From Anopheles merus (Eukaryota > Arthropoda > Insecta > Diptera > Culicidae): a stretch of 64,000 nt of DNA. This document shows, in pieces, positions 38,501-46,739 of this stretch (its first letter is position 1; each line of letters starts with the position of its first letter). Made by a program: the position numbers and the translations under genes. Location: NCBI RefSeq assembly GCF_017562075.2, contig NC_054083.1, positions 20,581,428 through 20,645,427 on the forward strand, in the 5' to 3' direction. The notes below the pieces were generated by a model. The model saw only the letters and a list, made by a program, of their open reading frames with translations. It was not told the DNA's origin and searched no databases.

Positions 38501-41500
38501 TGAGTTTGTGCTGCCTCTCCCCCTGTCTGTCCGTGTCTTCCGTGCTCTGTGGACTGTTGAAAATCCCAGCTTCAATAAAGCTGTGGACGGTCACAGCTGC
38601 GTGTGTATATGTGCTCGAATTTGCAGGGTGGTCTGATGCGGTTGCAAACTTTTGTAAGTAGTAATCTGGCAAACTCTTCATTAAGTCTCATCGCCCGACA
38701 CGTGATTCAAACACGTAACAGGTAGAATATATGATAGGTTTAGCAACTGGTGGTAAGCACTGGTTTTCTAGAAGAATAATTAAAACAAGATCGAAACTGA
38801 AGCCTCAGGGGGACTCTTCTGGGGATTCTTTATCCAACATGTCTCAATTTCAACACACCCAGCATAATATTAGTAAGACCTTAACGACCCGAACAGTATC
38901 CAATGAGTGGATAAGATACCCTTATCACTTCAAAGCCAAGAGCAAAACAACCTTTATCGCTATCGTCTACTCTGTATCTAAATCTATATTCATAATGGAT
39001 TCTTTTAGTAAAACTAACTGTGCAAGATTAATATTTCATCAATTATCACAACTACAAAATGGGGTATACCTTCTTGCAGAAGAGTCTTCAGTATTAAAAG
39101 ATAAACAATACTTGGGAATTACTGCTGGGCTCGTGGTACAGTTGCCAACTCGAACGTCTTAACAATATGCCCGTCGTGGGTTCAAGCCCCGAATGAACCG
39201 TGCCCTCACTACGTAGGTCTTTGACTATCCCTGCTACGGGTAAATCAAAAAGTCACTGAGAGCCAAGCAGGCAGGTGCTTTGAAACCGACATCGGTTGTT
39301 TTAATAAAGAAGATGAACTGTCCCAGATCAATGTTACATCAACTTTGGTGGACCATTTCGACAACCACAAAATCAAGAATTGCTTGCTAAAGCCGAGTCT
39401 TCAATATTGCAAGATAAAGAACTCTTGGGAATTACTATTTTAGTTACGATTCAGATAAAAGGTATTGACTGAGAATTGCCTACAGTTAGGATAGGTCAAC
39501 TGACTGTACCTAACACAGTCTAACACAGTGACTGTTATGTACAGTCTTTCCCCGAGTTACGCGGCACTAGAATTACGCGAATTCGAGTTACGCGAATTTG
39601 TATTATTGACAGTTCAGATGTCAAGTCGGTACAATTTTCTCCATCCATTGTTAAAAGAAAAATAATTTGCACTTTTTCCAAAAGCTTTAAATTACTAATA
39701 GCCAAATTTTCTTCACAAATTGCATTTAATAAGTAAGAAATTACATAAATAAAATAAATTCAATCAAAAAATCATTATTAATCAAGTATATTTTTACTGT
39801 AAAACGTGATATTCGACATATGCGAAAATCCTAGTTACGCGAATGTCTCCGGAACGCATTATTCGCGCAACTCGGGGAAAGACTGTATGTATTATAACGT
39901 CCCAATGGATACCATCCACCCAATCAAGTCCTTAGCATGACAGTGTGCGGCCTAATAGTTTATCTAACTACATAGACATTCCAGGCGTGGTACGATCATT
40001 AGGATTACAAAGGTTTTTTTTTTAAGTCTCTTTATAAACTACAGACTCTTCTAGATGTTTAATAAGCTAATAAATTATAATACTAAAGACACTTAGAGCC
40101 TCTCGAGACGCCCAAGAATTGGCAAACAGTTTCATAATAACTCGAATGACAACACACAATTCGTTGCTGCTTCAATTACATAAATGAGTTTCGCTTTGGA
40201 ATTAGCTTCCATTCCGGTCAGCTGGAATGTCCAACTCGATAACACAAACCACCGTTAATAACATTAAAGTTCAGTGTCCCAATCGGCCATGGTGTCGATG
40301 AAGCATTACCAACCATCGACATAAAGCTCATAAATGAATCAAAAGAAAGTGCAACCAAAGCTAGAGAGCCCGAAATGGGTTGCTGGAAAGAAAACGACCG
40401 AGAATGGAGTTTTCGTCTCGCTCAACACTTCCCCCCCGCCTCAGCAACCGCATCGTACAGACATCCGGCAGCAACTTCTTCTTCCACCGATCATTCTCAC
40501 TCCACGCCATTCCGCACTATTCACATTCGGCACGTCCATCCGGTTTTTGGAAAAATCGATACAACCAACCCAACTCCAGCAGTAGTCGGCGCAGCCCGAG
40601 AAGGGTTCCAGCCAGTCTCGGGGTCTCTCCCGGCGTAATGTTCCTCGCCTGCCCGGCGTCGGCAGACTCACCCTTCCGCCTTATGTTACAACACCGTCGA
40701 CGATTAAATCCATCCATCACGGCAGAATGGTAGTCGGTGGGCTCGATTTGTTTCGGCCCTTTAGGCAGCAACTCCAACAACAACAACAACGTCGGATTCT
40801 CTCCGCTCAGTTAGTTGAGAGCTGCTCGCAGGGAGCAGCAATCAACCGTGTTCTATAAACGACCTTAGTGTGTGTTTGTGCACCGGGGTAGATTTTCCCG
40901 TTTTTCACACACACACACACCAACACACGAAAGGAACGGTATACAGATTTTCCAGATTCCGCCACGAAACGCCGGCAACGACGTCCGACCCCCGAAGGAG
41001 GGCTTGGAAAGGGAACGGGGCCTGTATCGTTGGCATCGGTGCGAATGGGGAAAAATATTTTCACATCGAGCAAAAAAGGAACCCCCTCCCCTCTGCTCTC
41101 TTACAGCCCCGAAGAGACGAGAGCAGCCAGCAGCCAACAGCAGCAGCGAGCGCGTCCGCACGCACTATTTATAATTAGAAAACCCCGTGCTGGCGAGGAA
41201 TTGCCGGAGGACTACGCCCCAAAATAAAACGCCGCCTTTATAGAACGGTGCTACTGCTACAGGCCAGAAGAAATGTTGGAAAATGAGAAGGGAGGAGGAT
41301 ATTATTTCGCCCTTTTTTTAGGGTGCGTTCTTCTCTGGGGCGATGATGCTTGCACCGTGCGCACCGGAGAAGCGATCGGAATTTCGGAAGACACTCTCGC
41401 ACCCGGCGAAAGATGCAACGCTCGTGGCGGCCGGTGCAACTTCACAGACTGGTGCTGTATCTGCCTCCGGGAGATTGGTAAATAATTTCGTCCGCGGCAT

Positions 41501-42408
41501 TTTTCACCACCTCCCCTTTTCTTGTGTTATTTTTTTTGCATTTTTGAAGTCGTCCTTTTGCGCTGTACGGCACGTGCACGGTAGCAGGCAAGTGTTCCCT
41601 CTCCGTATGGGGTTTTGATGGTGTGTGTGTGTGTGTGAACAATTTTCCACGGGGACGGAATTTTGTTTTCACCTCGAATCGGTCTCTCCGTTCCATTTCT
41701 TCTACGTCGTTTTCTCATTTGCGGAGAAGCATTCCAAGCAGAGACCTATCTATTGACCTTTTCCTTTGACATTTTAAAAAGGGTTCGATGTCCCAACGGG
41801 ATGAAGAAAAATATATCTAAAACATTAAAACAAACACAGTTGAATACATTTCTTCTCCATAAAGAACCATTTTCCATGGACAATTCCAAAATGGATGAAT
41901 GTTTTTCTCCATGCCACTCGATTGAAAGACATCCTTCATGTTAGGAACATTTTCACGCATTTTCCCTGCACGATGATTTTCACCACCACACAAACACACA
42001 CCCATATCATCGAACGCTATCCATGTTGAAGAAACCATCACGCCTCGGTGTCATGATGTGTGTGTGTGTGTGTGCTTGTGTTTTTCATGCCATTTCATTT
42101 CCCCGCACGGCATCGATACGGTGTGCAAAGGTTTCAGTATCCTTCGAATGACCGTTTTTCCGATATGCCCCGTCGGTGACATTTTCCTCCGCCACACCAC
42201 GATCCCTTGTCGCTTTTCTTAGGCAGCTCTATACAACACACACACAAAAAACACGCACACAACGCCCCATTCAGTTTGACAGTCGCGGGCGCAGCATTTT
42301 CCTTGCATTTTATTTCTCTGATTTTCACCCCCACCCAAAAATCCAGCAATAGCCCACCCCAGCAGCTTACACAGAGACACACAAACACCAATATAGTCAC
42401 TTACCCAT
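6888..42408 (-). CDS. unc-115: unc-115 / abLIM actin-binding LIM protein, 838 or 848 aa
   Basis: Actin-binding adaptor acting in cytoskeletal control, known in axon guidance and Rac signalling. Coding exons, 5' to 3': 42408-42405, 13686-13376, 13013-12619, 12527-12161, 11674-11609, 11359-10818, 10737-10424, then either 10238-10181 plus 9664-9592 or 8451-8351, then 7518-7452, 7311-7076 and 7001-6888. Phases agree at every junction, giving 2547 or 2517 nt. LIM domains lie at about residues 8-60, 68-122, 211-261 and 270-325, with regular CxxC/HxxC zinc ligands (for example CSKC and HKTC). A Gly/Gln-rich spacer separates LIM2 and LIM3. The linker has the SPGLILREYK motif. The last 70 residues are a villin headpiece (KIYPYHLLLITNYRLP...WKRNDMKRRARLF), the family's F-actin-binding end. 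The start is ATG-G spliced to GG-AAA, giving MGKSKIQC. The first exon is the least certain; alternative promoters are likely. Confidence 0.88.
8351..8451 (-). other. unc-115: unc-115 alternative cassette B (coding exon)
   Basis: Acceptor CACCGGCAG before 8451, donor CCT|GTAAGC after 8351. It accepts phase 1 from the exon ending at 10424 (AAC-G) and leaves in phase 0, into the exon starting GAT-TTC at 7518. It encodes VPKPGYGLAPRSHTF and a Ser/Gly tail. An alternative acceptor at ACAAG before 8430 is in the same frame and would drop seven codons. The acceptor tract is weak in pyrimidines. Confidence 0.65.
8499..8546. repeat. (GT)n microsatellite
   Basis: About 24 GT units just upstream, in transcript direction, of cassette B of unc-115. 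On the transcript it is a CA run, a type of sequence known to influence nearby splice choice. Confidence 0.95.
9505..9550. repeat. (GA)n imperfect microsatellite
   Basis: GA-rich run with interruptions, in the unc-115 intron just downstream of the 9592-9664 exon. Confidence 0.85.
9592..9664 (-). other. unc-115: unc-115 alternative cassette A, second exon
   Basis: Acceptor CATTCGTACAG before 9664 and strong donor TCC|GTAAGT after 9592. It begins in phase 2 and ends in phase 0, and encodes SPPKPGYGFKTSTLPP followed by SLRNGYSS. The PKPGYG core is shared with cassette B, so the two exons probably arose by duplication. Confidence 0.7.
10181..10238 (-). other. unc-115: unc-115 alternative cassette A, first exon (Cys-rich)
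   Basis: A 58-base open segment between acceptor CTGCATCAG and donor CCC|GTACAG. It takes phase 1 from the 10424 exon and delivers phase 2, exactly what the 9664 exon needs. It encodes ECAGCDTPCCYCNIDPLIP, with five cysteines. The donor is mediocre. A second acceptor 11 bases in (GTGCGCAG) does not preserve the frame. The main support is that it repairs the phase between two otherwise solid exons. Confidence 0.45.
13687..18138 (-). other. unc-115 intron 1, 3' part
   Basis: No coding exon recognised. Short open frames here lack splice support or conserved-looking sequence. Small CA/GT runs are scattered through it. Confidence 0.5.
18139..18144 (-). terminator. Poly(A) signal AATAAA
   Basis: TTTATT on plus, only 11 bases past the stop codon of the 18155-18718 gene, implying a very short 3' UTR. 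Confidence 0.6.
18155..18718 (-). CDS. Secreted acidic Ser/Pro-rich protein, 187 aa, single exon, unrecognised
   Basis: An uninterrupted reading frame from ATG 18718 to the stop at 18155. Residues 1-20 (MTAPYLALLLLVVCIASGSV) form a clear signal peptide. The mature chain is low complexity: a Ser/Thr run (STTTTSSDSSS), an acidic block DDYDSEDESDEDSSE, a Pro5 run, and a C-terminus ending PPFNASLHRQ with one N-glycosylation sequon (NAS); others are NES and another NAS. A good TATA box and a poly(A) signal bracket it, so it is a complete compact gene. It lies inside intron 1 of unc-115 on the same strand. No family recognised. Acidic, Ser-rich short secretory proteins occur in saliva, eggshell and peritrophic matrix, but this is only analogy. 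Confidence 0.78.
   Translation of the reverse strand: MTAPYLALLLLVVCIASGSVQHVGGQDDMAGDTIAYSAFETPSQGTDNTANGGKMESWEAPPETAGFPNESPIAYAPGFRNASSTTTTSSDSSSMVNSADDYDSEDESDEDSSELIPAVTGVRARLAPPPPPSNGGPKVGYSLPQNGFSNMPTDKPDAGSAVATVAKVTRTPFLHRMPPFNASLHRQ
18832..18839 (-). promoter_or_regulatory. TATA box of the 18155-18718 gene
   Basis: Minus-strand TATAAAAA, 114 bases upstream of the ATG. This predicts a start site near 18808 and a 5' UTR of about 90 bases. Confidence 0.65.
18840..21388 (-). other. unc-115 intron 1, middle part
   Basis: No gene seen. A trinucleotide ATG/ACG run lies at about 20892-20932 and short GT runs near 20500. Confidence 0.45.
21397..21598 (-). mobile_element. SINE200 retroposon, full length
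   Basis: Read on the minus strand it starts GCCGGTCTCATGGTACAG, has a tRNA-like A box (TGGTACAGTCG) and B box (GGTTCAAGCCC), and ends GAGCCAAAGAAGAAGAAG. This matches my memory of the An. gambiae SINE200 consensus. It is flanked by perfect 8-bp target-site duplications TAAGAATT (21389-21396 and 21599-21606). Confidence 0.92.
21607..26722 (-). other. unc-115 intron 1, middle part
   Basis: No convincing coding exon. At 22090-22160 a degenerate A-box/B-box pair (GTTCGAGTCTAA) may be an old SINE or tRNA relic. Open frames at 22.5-25.3 kb have no splice or domain support. Confidence 0.4.
26731..27365. mobile_element. hAT-like MITE with inverted CCGGAGTCG arrays, copy 1
   Basis: 635 bp between 8-bp target-site duplications CTCATGGC (26723-26730 and 27366-27373). 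Terminal inverted repeats are TAGTGATGAG and, reversed, TAGCGATGTG. An 8-bp duplication and a TAGnGATG terminus point to the hAT superfamily. The left half is a loose tandem array of about 10-bp units near CCGGAGTCGT. The right half carries the same array inverted, so the element can fold on itself. The centre is AT-rich. No transposase is encoded. Confidence 0.88.
29342..29926. mobile_element. hAT-like MITE with inverted CCGGAGTCG arrays, copy 2
   Basis: 585 bp, same family as the element at 26731. It begins TAGTGATGGGTAAG and ends GCACATCACTA, with duplications GTGACAAC (29334-29341) and GTCACAAC (29927-29934), seven of eight matching. The internal arrays differ in unit number from copy 1. 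Confidence 0.88.
29935..34260 (-). other. unc-115 intron 1, middle part
   Basis: Nothing coding recognised. CA runs at about 30926-30942. The 32.6-33.4 kb stretch is unique-looking AT-rich sequence. Confidence 0.4.
34300..34523 (+). other. Possible plus-strand noncoding first exon
   Basis: A locally GC-richer stretch ending in a near-perfect donor CCCCCG|GTAAGTGG at 34523/34524, surrounded by intron-like sequence. It resembles the 5' UTR exon of a plus-strand transcript, antisense to unc-115 intron 1. The exon start is approximate and no initiator is obvious. Confidence 0.25.
34526..39012 (-). other. unc-115 intron 1, 5' part
   Basis: No gene recognised. GT run at about 34960-34985. Moderately GC-rich sequence at 37.0-38.2 kb could be regulatory, but I see no defined sites. 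Confidence 0.4.
39013..39440. repeat. Diverged direct duplication flanking a SINE
   Basis: About 110 bases at 39013-39123 and 39315-39437 are diverged direct copies. Both contain AGAGTCTTCAGTATT-like or CGAGTCTTCAATATT sequence and both end TTGGGAATTACT. The SINE200 at 39124-39316 sits between them. Confidence 0.6.
39124..39316 (+). mobile_element. SINE200 retroposon, diverged copy
   Basis: Plus-strand GCTGGGCTCGTGGTACAG start, B box GGGTTCAAGCCCC, and a 3' end near CATCGGTTGTTTTAATAAAG. It aligns along its length with the copy at 21397-21598 but carries many substitutions, so it is older. Confidence 0.85.
39542..39885. mobile_element. TA-flanked MITE (Tc1/mariner or pogo-like)
   Basis: 344 bp with terminal inverted repeats of about 24 bp starting CAGTCTTTCCCCGAGTTACG and ending CTCGGGGAAAGACTG, flanked by TA on both sides (39540-39541, 39886-39887). 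Near both ends it has repeated TTACGCGAAT motifs. The interior is AT-rich and noncoding, so it is non-autonomous. Confidence 0.88.
39888..42404 (-). other. unc-115 intron 1, 5' end
   Basis: No supported gene. A cysteine-rich 70-codon frame at 41273-41485 (+) is discussed as a finding and is not annotated as a gene. Intron 1 starts here with donor GTAAGT at 42404. Confidence 0.4.
42405..42408 (-). other. unc-115: unc-115 first coding exon (ATG-G) at the end of the 5' UTR
   Basis: Minus-strand sequence GAACCGAAAAATGG|GTAAGTG combines a good start context (A at -3, G at +4) with a consensus donor. ATG plus one base is exactly the phase needed by the exon starting GG-AAA-AGC at 13686. The spliced product MGKSKIQCSKC puts the first LIM zinc ligands right after the start. 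Confidence 0.65.
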
Positions 42409-44420
42409 TTTTCGGTTCGTATTTCCTTCTATTCCCTTTTTGCTGCTGCTGCTGCTGCTCTAGACTTTCCGGAGTTGCTGCCGCTGTTATTGTTGCTGTT
42501 GTTGTACCGTTTTCACCGCTTTTCGTGGATGGGTGTATAGGGGTAGCTTTTACCCTCACTTTGCACCCTTTGCCGAAACGAGCCGGAAAACGGGAGGTTC
42601 TTTGCTGCACTCTCCGGCCGGGGTGAGATATTACTGCTGGTACACTGCCCCGTGCGGTTGCTTCGATTAACACCTCGATTTTTTTGTTTTCACTCTTCCA
42701 CTTCGTTCTCTGGTGGTTTTTCGACCAACAATTTCGACTTTGAACCTTTTCGATGCCTGCCTATTGAAAGGGGGGAAGGAAGAAACGAATTTACTCTTTG
42801 CACAGAATCTCACTCATACACACACACACACACACACTACTCGCTTTTCCAACACGCAATGAAAAGCAAAACACTTCCGCTCAGCAAAAGAAACTCAGCG
42901 TTTTGAGAGGAAGAAGGATGACTTTTACGGCGCGAGACGCACTTGCAATTGGTGTGTTTGAAAGAAAATATAAAAACCCGGAAAGCACTTGTGTGCGTAC
43001 TTTTACTTTTTGGCGACACGGCGTTTTCTTGCCCCTGTTCTTTCGATCACGCTTCCAAATGCGCCGAGGGGAGAGGGTTTCCTTTCAATTCAGCGGACAC
43101 GCGAAAAAGGCACACACCAAGTGAGGAACATCTTTTGCGGGTAGCCTCTCTCTTTCTCACTTTCTCTATCTCTCTCTTTCTACTTTGCGCACACCAATTG
43201 TCGGCGCATCCCGTACAGACACACACACACGCACGTACACTTCTTTACGCAATTGCCGCAGCACCGCATCAACGAGGAACCCTCTACACACACACACAGA
43301 CACACACCAGCACACCCGCTTGCTTGTAGGAAAAGTGGGAAAAGCTGGCAAATTTTCTTCTCCCTATCCCGTTGTGGTGCAAAAGGCTTGTTTTACTCGC
43401 TGACAAAAATGAAAGTTTGCTTGATGAAATCGAATTTAAATCGCGAAACAGTTGACGCCAATTTCGGAAGGTTCGACAGTGCCGCAAACACACGCACGCC
43501 CGCTTGGGGATAGTGTTTTTTGCTGTTTAACGGATTTCGCGGAAAATTAAGCCACCGTTCCAGTGTAGCGAGAGCCTCCCTGACACTGCCCAACGCGCGT
43601 ATTGGATGAATGAACTGCCGCCACCCACATCAGCGAGCACGGTTATTCACAATTACCGATAAATACACACGAGCACGGAGTGGCTGCTATCGTGGCTAGA
43701 ATTCGTCACAATTACCCCAACGAAAAGAGCACACTAAAGACCGACACCGAGAAGACGTTTTTTTTTCGCTTCAACTTTGCTGGCTGCGCTCACCACTTGC
43801 CGTGTTACCGCCTGCTACGTACCACACGCAAAACACTTCTGTTGACTTCGACGGGCCGCACCGAACTGCCAGCAGTACTTGGCTGACGATACACTATGGG
43901 GATTTGGGGGTGGAGAGCGGGAAGAAAGTGTAAATAGTAATTTTTGTCCGAACAATAGCACCGAAACTGAAAGTTATTTATACGATTTTAAAGCAAGTAC
44001 TGAGATGAGCCTTATCAACTGGAGTTGAATGATGTATGTGTGTTATTTTAGCGTAAAAATAATAATTGTTTTTCCGCAATTCTATAGGACTGTCTGTAGC
44101 CTACCAATCCGATGACATTCGCAAACAAGACGAACATCGATTTTTCGGAATTTAGAACAACATGTGTTGAATGTCTGACATTTTTAGTTTAAAAACTTAT
44201 TTATGGAATATTTTTGATTCAGAATGTTTCAAAACTCGTTATTAATTATTTGCATAATTATAGAACAATTTTCATCCCTAAATTTACCTGCAAAAGTGTT
44301 GAACCAAATGCAAGACAATTCTCAACCTTTTTAGTACACCACATATTTGCTTGAAAATTGTTCACAGCTGTGAGTTTGCTTGATTCGTGCTAAAACACCG
44401 CTTCCGCCTAAACGTCAACG
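42409..44420. other. unc-115 5' UTR/promoter region and spacer to RpL28
   Basis: Upstream of the unc-115 start the minus strand has CAG runs (42443-42460) and many CA/GT runs (42818-42838, 43217-43232, 43285-43315), typical of a long mosquito 5' UTR. No TATA box or clear initiator was identified. The region from about 43900 to 44420 is AT-rich spacer between two divergently transcribed genes. Confidence 0.35.
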
Positions 44421-44429
44421 CTTTGCTGT

Positions 44430-44499
44430 CTTTTCGCGTCTTGGAACTGGAATCGAAGTCCACAGCAGGTCTTTCCGATCTTGTCAGCCGACACAAGAG
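44430..44499 (+). promoter_or_regulatory. RpL28: RpL28 5' UTR exon with pyrimidine-tract start (TCT/TOP type)
   Basis: CTTTTC at 44430-44435 and TCTTTCC at 44470-44476 are pyrimidine initiators of the kind used by ribosomal protein genes. The exon ends at the donor ACAAGAG|GTGAGT (44499/44500). The matching acceptor ATTTTGCAG lies at 44822, 15 bases before the ATG. The exact start site is not fixed. Confidence 0.55.
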
Positions 44500-44837
44500 G
44501 TGAGTTTCTCTCGTCCGCTCGTGGTGCAAACTAGTAAAATGGCAACGAAATCACTCTTGCCCAAGTCCTTACAAACCGCAAGTGGAAGCTGATGGTTAAG
44601 ACCGAAACACATCTTAGAAACAGATAACTGTAAGCGCTTGGAACTTGAGTGATTTTTGCTGATAGATTGTTAGCATTTTACTGCATCGCGCTACACGTGG
44701 AGCCGCTTCATGCGCCATCTTTGATGAAGGCGTTGAGTTGTAGAAACAGCGGCGACACACGCGTGGAGTTTGTGATATGAAGTGAACTAATGTGCTGTTC
44801 TTTTGTTGGTTGAATTTTGCAGAAGCTTGAAATAATC

Positions 44838-45916
44838 ATGGCATCGTCCCATCTGAACTGGTTGATCGTGCGCGATCACAACGCGTTCCTGCTGAAGCGG
44901 AGGGACATCCGGAAGCCGTTCAGCACGGTAAGTGGTCTCGGACTGGCTGTACATATTTTAAGCGGAAACATCTACACGCGGGAAGTAGGGAACCAAGTAA
45001 CTCCCATATCGGCATTGTGCTGCTGCTCCGCGTGGTTGTCCTCCAAACATGATGAACATTTTTCCACCAAGATCGCTGAACAATTGTGATGCGAGTTAAT
45101 TTTTGCTACTTCTGATGTTTTGTTGAGAGACTTCCACGTTTCAACCTCGCCAACGGTTGCGGTGCTGGTGGTTGATAGCGTACACGCGGAGCACATTGCG
45201 CGTGGAGAATGTTTCCACTTAGAACCGGATACACGAGGTTAATAAGATGTTAATATAGATTCTCATTCTCACCAGAACCACCCAACTTCTTTGTAGGAGC
45301 CCGGAAACCTGACCAACTTGAGCTCGTTCCGATACAGTGGGCTGGTCCACCACAAGACCATCACGATTACGCCGGCTGAGAAGAAGGGCGTCAACTTCGT
45401 GTACAATCGCAAGAAGGTCTTGGTAAGTTAGCAATCCTGTCAAGCCAGGAAGAAGCACATGTTTTGCATGGTTCATGGGAATGGTTGTTTTACATGAGGA
45501 AAAGTGTCTACCGAAGAATATGACGACTACGTCCACTACCCGAAACTGATAAAATTACATTCCTAATGGACTTGCCTTCCACAAGCAACCCGAACTAGGG
45601 CAAATAGTTCATCAAATAACTAACGAAAGCTCTATTTTCTTACTCGCCCTTTTCACAGAACAAGCCAGCCAAGGCGCCAGTCAAGGTCACGCTGAAGCAG
45701 GGACCGCGTCGTACGCTGAAGAAGATTGCCAACATGATGAAGGCCAACCGGTACCGTGCGGATCTGCGCGGAGCCGCCCTTCGCCGTGCCAGCGCCATCC
45801 TTCGCTCGCAGCGCCCCACCAAGACCCGAAAGGGTAAGGCTGGAGCTGCGCCGGCAGCAGCCACCACTGCTGCCGCCGGTACCGCCGCGGCTGCCGCTCC
45901 CAAGAAGGCCGAGTAA
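44838..45916 (+). CDS. RpL28: Ribosomal protein L28 (eL28), 157 aa
   Basis: Structural protein of the large cytosolic ribosomal subunit. Coding exons 44838-44927, 45297-45422 and 45659-45916 join in phase 0 (30, 42 and 85 codons plus stop). The sequence begins MASSHLNWLIVRDHNAFLLK and has the family's FSTEPGNLTNLSSFRYSGL, the VYNRKKV segment and a basic C-terminal half (ANMMKANRYRADLRGAALRR). A long Ala-rich tail ends APKKAE, making it somewhat longer than the human protein. A noncoding first exon lies upstream. Intron 2 hosts a C/D snoRNA. The start ATG follows a 15-base leader on the second exon and has no competing upstream ATG in the spliced 5' UTR exon. Confidence 0.96.
45044..45122 (+). 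ncRNA. Box C/D snoRNA, 28S methylation guide (U24/U76-like)
   Basis: In RpL28 intron 2. Box C ATGATGA 45049-45055, box D' CTGA 45076-45079, box C' GTGATGC 45086-45092, box D CTGA 45112-45115. A short terminal stem can form between CAAAC (45044-45048) and GTTTTG (45117-45122). Guide 1, CCACCAAGATCG (45064-45075), is the same as the guide I recall in vertebrate U24 and pairs with 28S GATCTTGGTGG. Guide 2, TTTGCTACT (45102-45110), pairs with 28S AGTAGCAAA, a few bases downstream. By the box D plus 5 rule the targets are the C of GATC and an A in AGTAGC, which correspond to human Cm2338 and Am2350 in the older numbering. Hosting in a ribosomal protein intron fits the class. Confidence 0.85.
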
Positions 45917-46662
45917 GCGTCTTTTTGAGAGGGGAAGGAGGTTGATTCTTGCTCTCTGAGAGGGTGAGAGAAGACCTGCACGTGGATGGGAAGGTATTCG
46001 AAGCGGGAAAAGGATATAAAATAATAAAACCTTAAATCCTATTTGGCAACTTTTCGTACTTTTGTTAGATTTGAGATGTTTGAGAAATATACTAAGATAG
46101 AAAAAGATCGCGTTTACAAGTATTGGACGGGTTCAAAGCACGCGGGATTGAATATTTTCGGGAACGGCATAGTGCGTGTAATAGCTGCCACTCGTCGAAA
46201 TGCGGTTTACCTCGCGAATCGCATGCGTCTTGTTGCTTTCTTTTTCTTGTCTTTTCTAATCTTTTCCCTTCTTGCAGCCTTTCTACATTTTCATCAAACG
46301 TACTTGCTGAGTTTATCAATTTGGTTCGAAACATAAATCAATATAACGACCTTTCCTTGCAAAACTTAGGTCTTAATGCAGTAAAGCTTGTCGATCACAG
46401 AACAAAGGCAAATTAAGGCGAATGAAGTCCTTAAGCGGGGAGAATGTACGAAGGATTCTGTAGCAAGTTCTCTTGTGAGCGAGAAGTGAGTTCCTCTTCT
46501 TGGTGCCCTACATAACCACTTTGTTAGCGAAGTTGTTCAATGCTCCTCTGCCACTGCATCACATTTTAAAGTTCTTCAGTCCCCCTGTAAGAAAATGATT
46601 AAACAGACCCCTCCATTATGGCTGCAGTTTGTGGCTATTTTAAAATTAGTGTCAAATAGTAA
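45917..46662. other. 3' UTR of RpL28 and spacer to Spt4
   Basis: No gene seen. It contains the RpL28 poly(A) signal at 46023-46028 and, toward the end, the 3' UTR of Spt4 on the other strand. Confidence 0.5.
46023..46028 (+). terminator. RpL28: Poly(A) signal AATAAA of RpL28
   Basis: AATAAA 107 bases after the stop codon, in an A-rich context. Confidence 0.8.
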
Positions 46663-46668
46663 TTTATT
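46663..46668 (-). terminator. Spt4: Poly(A) signal AATAAA of Spt4
   Basis: TTTATT on plus, 72 bases past the Spt4 stop codon. Confidence 0.65.
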
Positions 46669-46739
46669 TATAGCTTATTGGTTCTTATATTAATGATTCC
46701 GTCTTCTTTGTTTGTAAATATTTAAGCGACGTTTTAATC

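Noticed and set aside
38731..39162. A 143-codon plus-strand frame
   Set aside because: It runs into the SINE200 and through the duplicated flank. It has no domain or promoter support.
42401..42673. A 90-codon minus-strand frame with poly-Gln, ending at the unc-115 donor
   Set aside because: It is the 5' UTR read in another frame. The ATG-G at its very end gives the correct phase for the LIM exon.
45490..45560. A second C/D-like snoRNA in RpL28 intron 3 (ATGAGGA ... CTGA with a TTTTA/TAAAA stem)
   Set aside because: Box C deviates from the consensus, D' and C' are poor, and I could not match either guide to rRNA.
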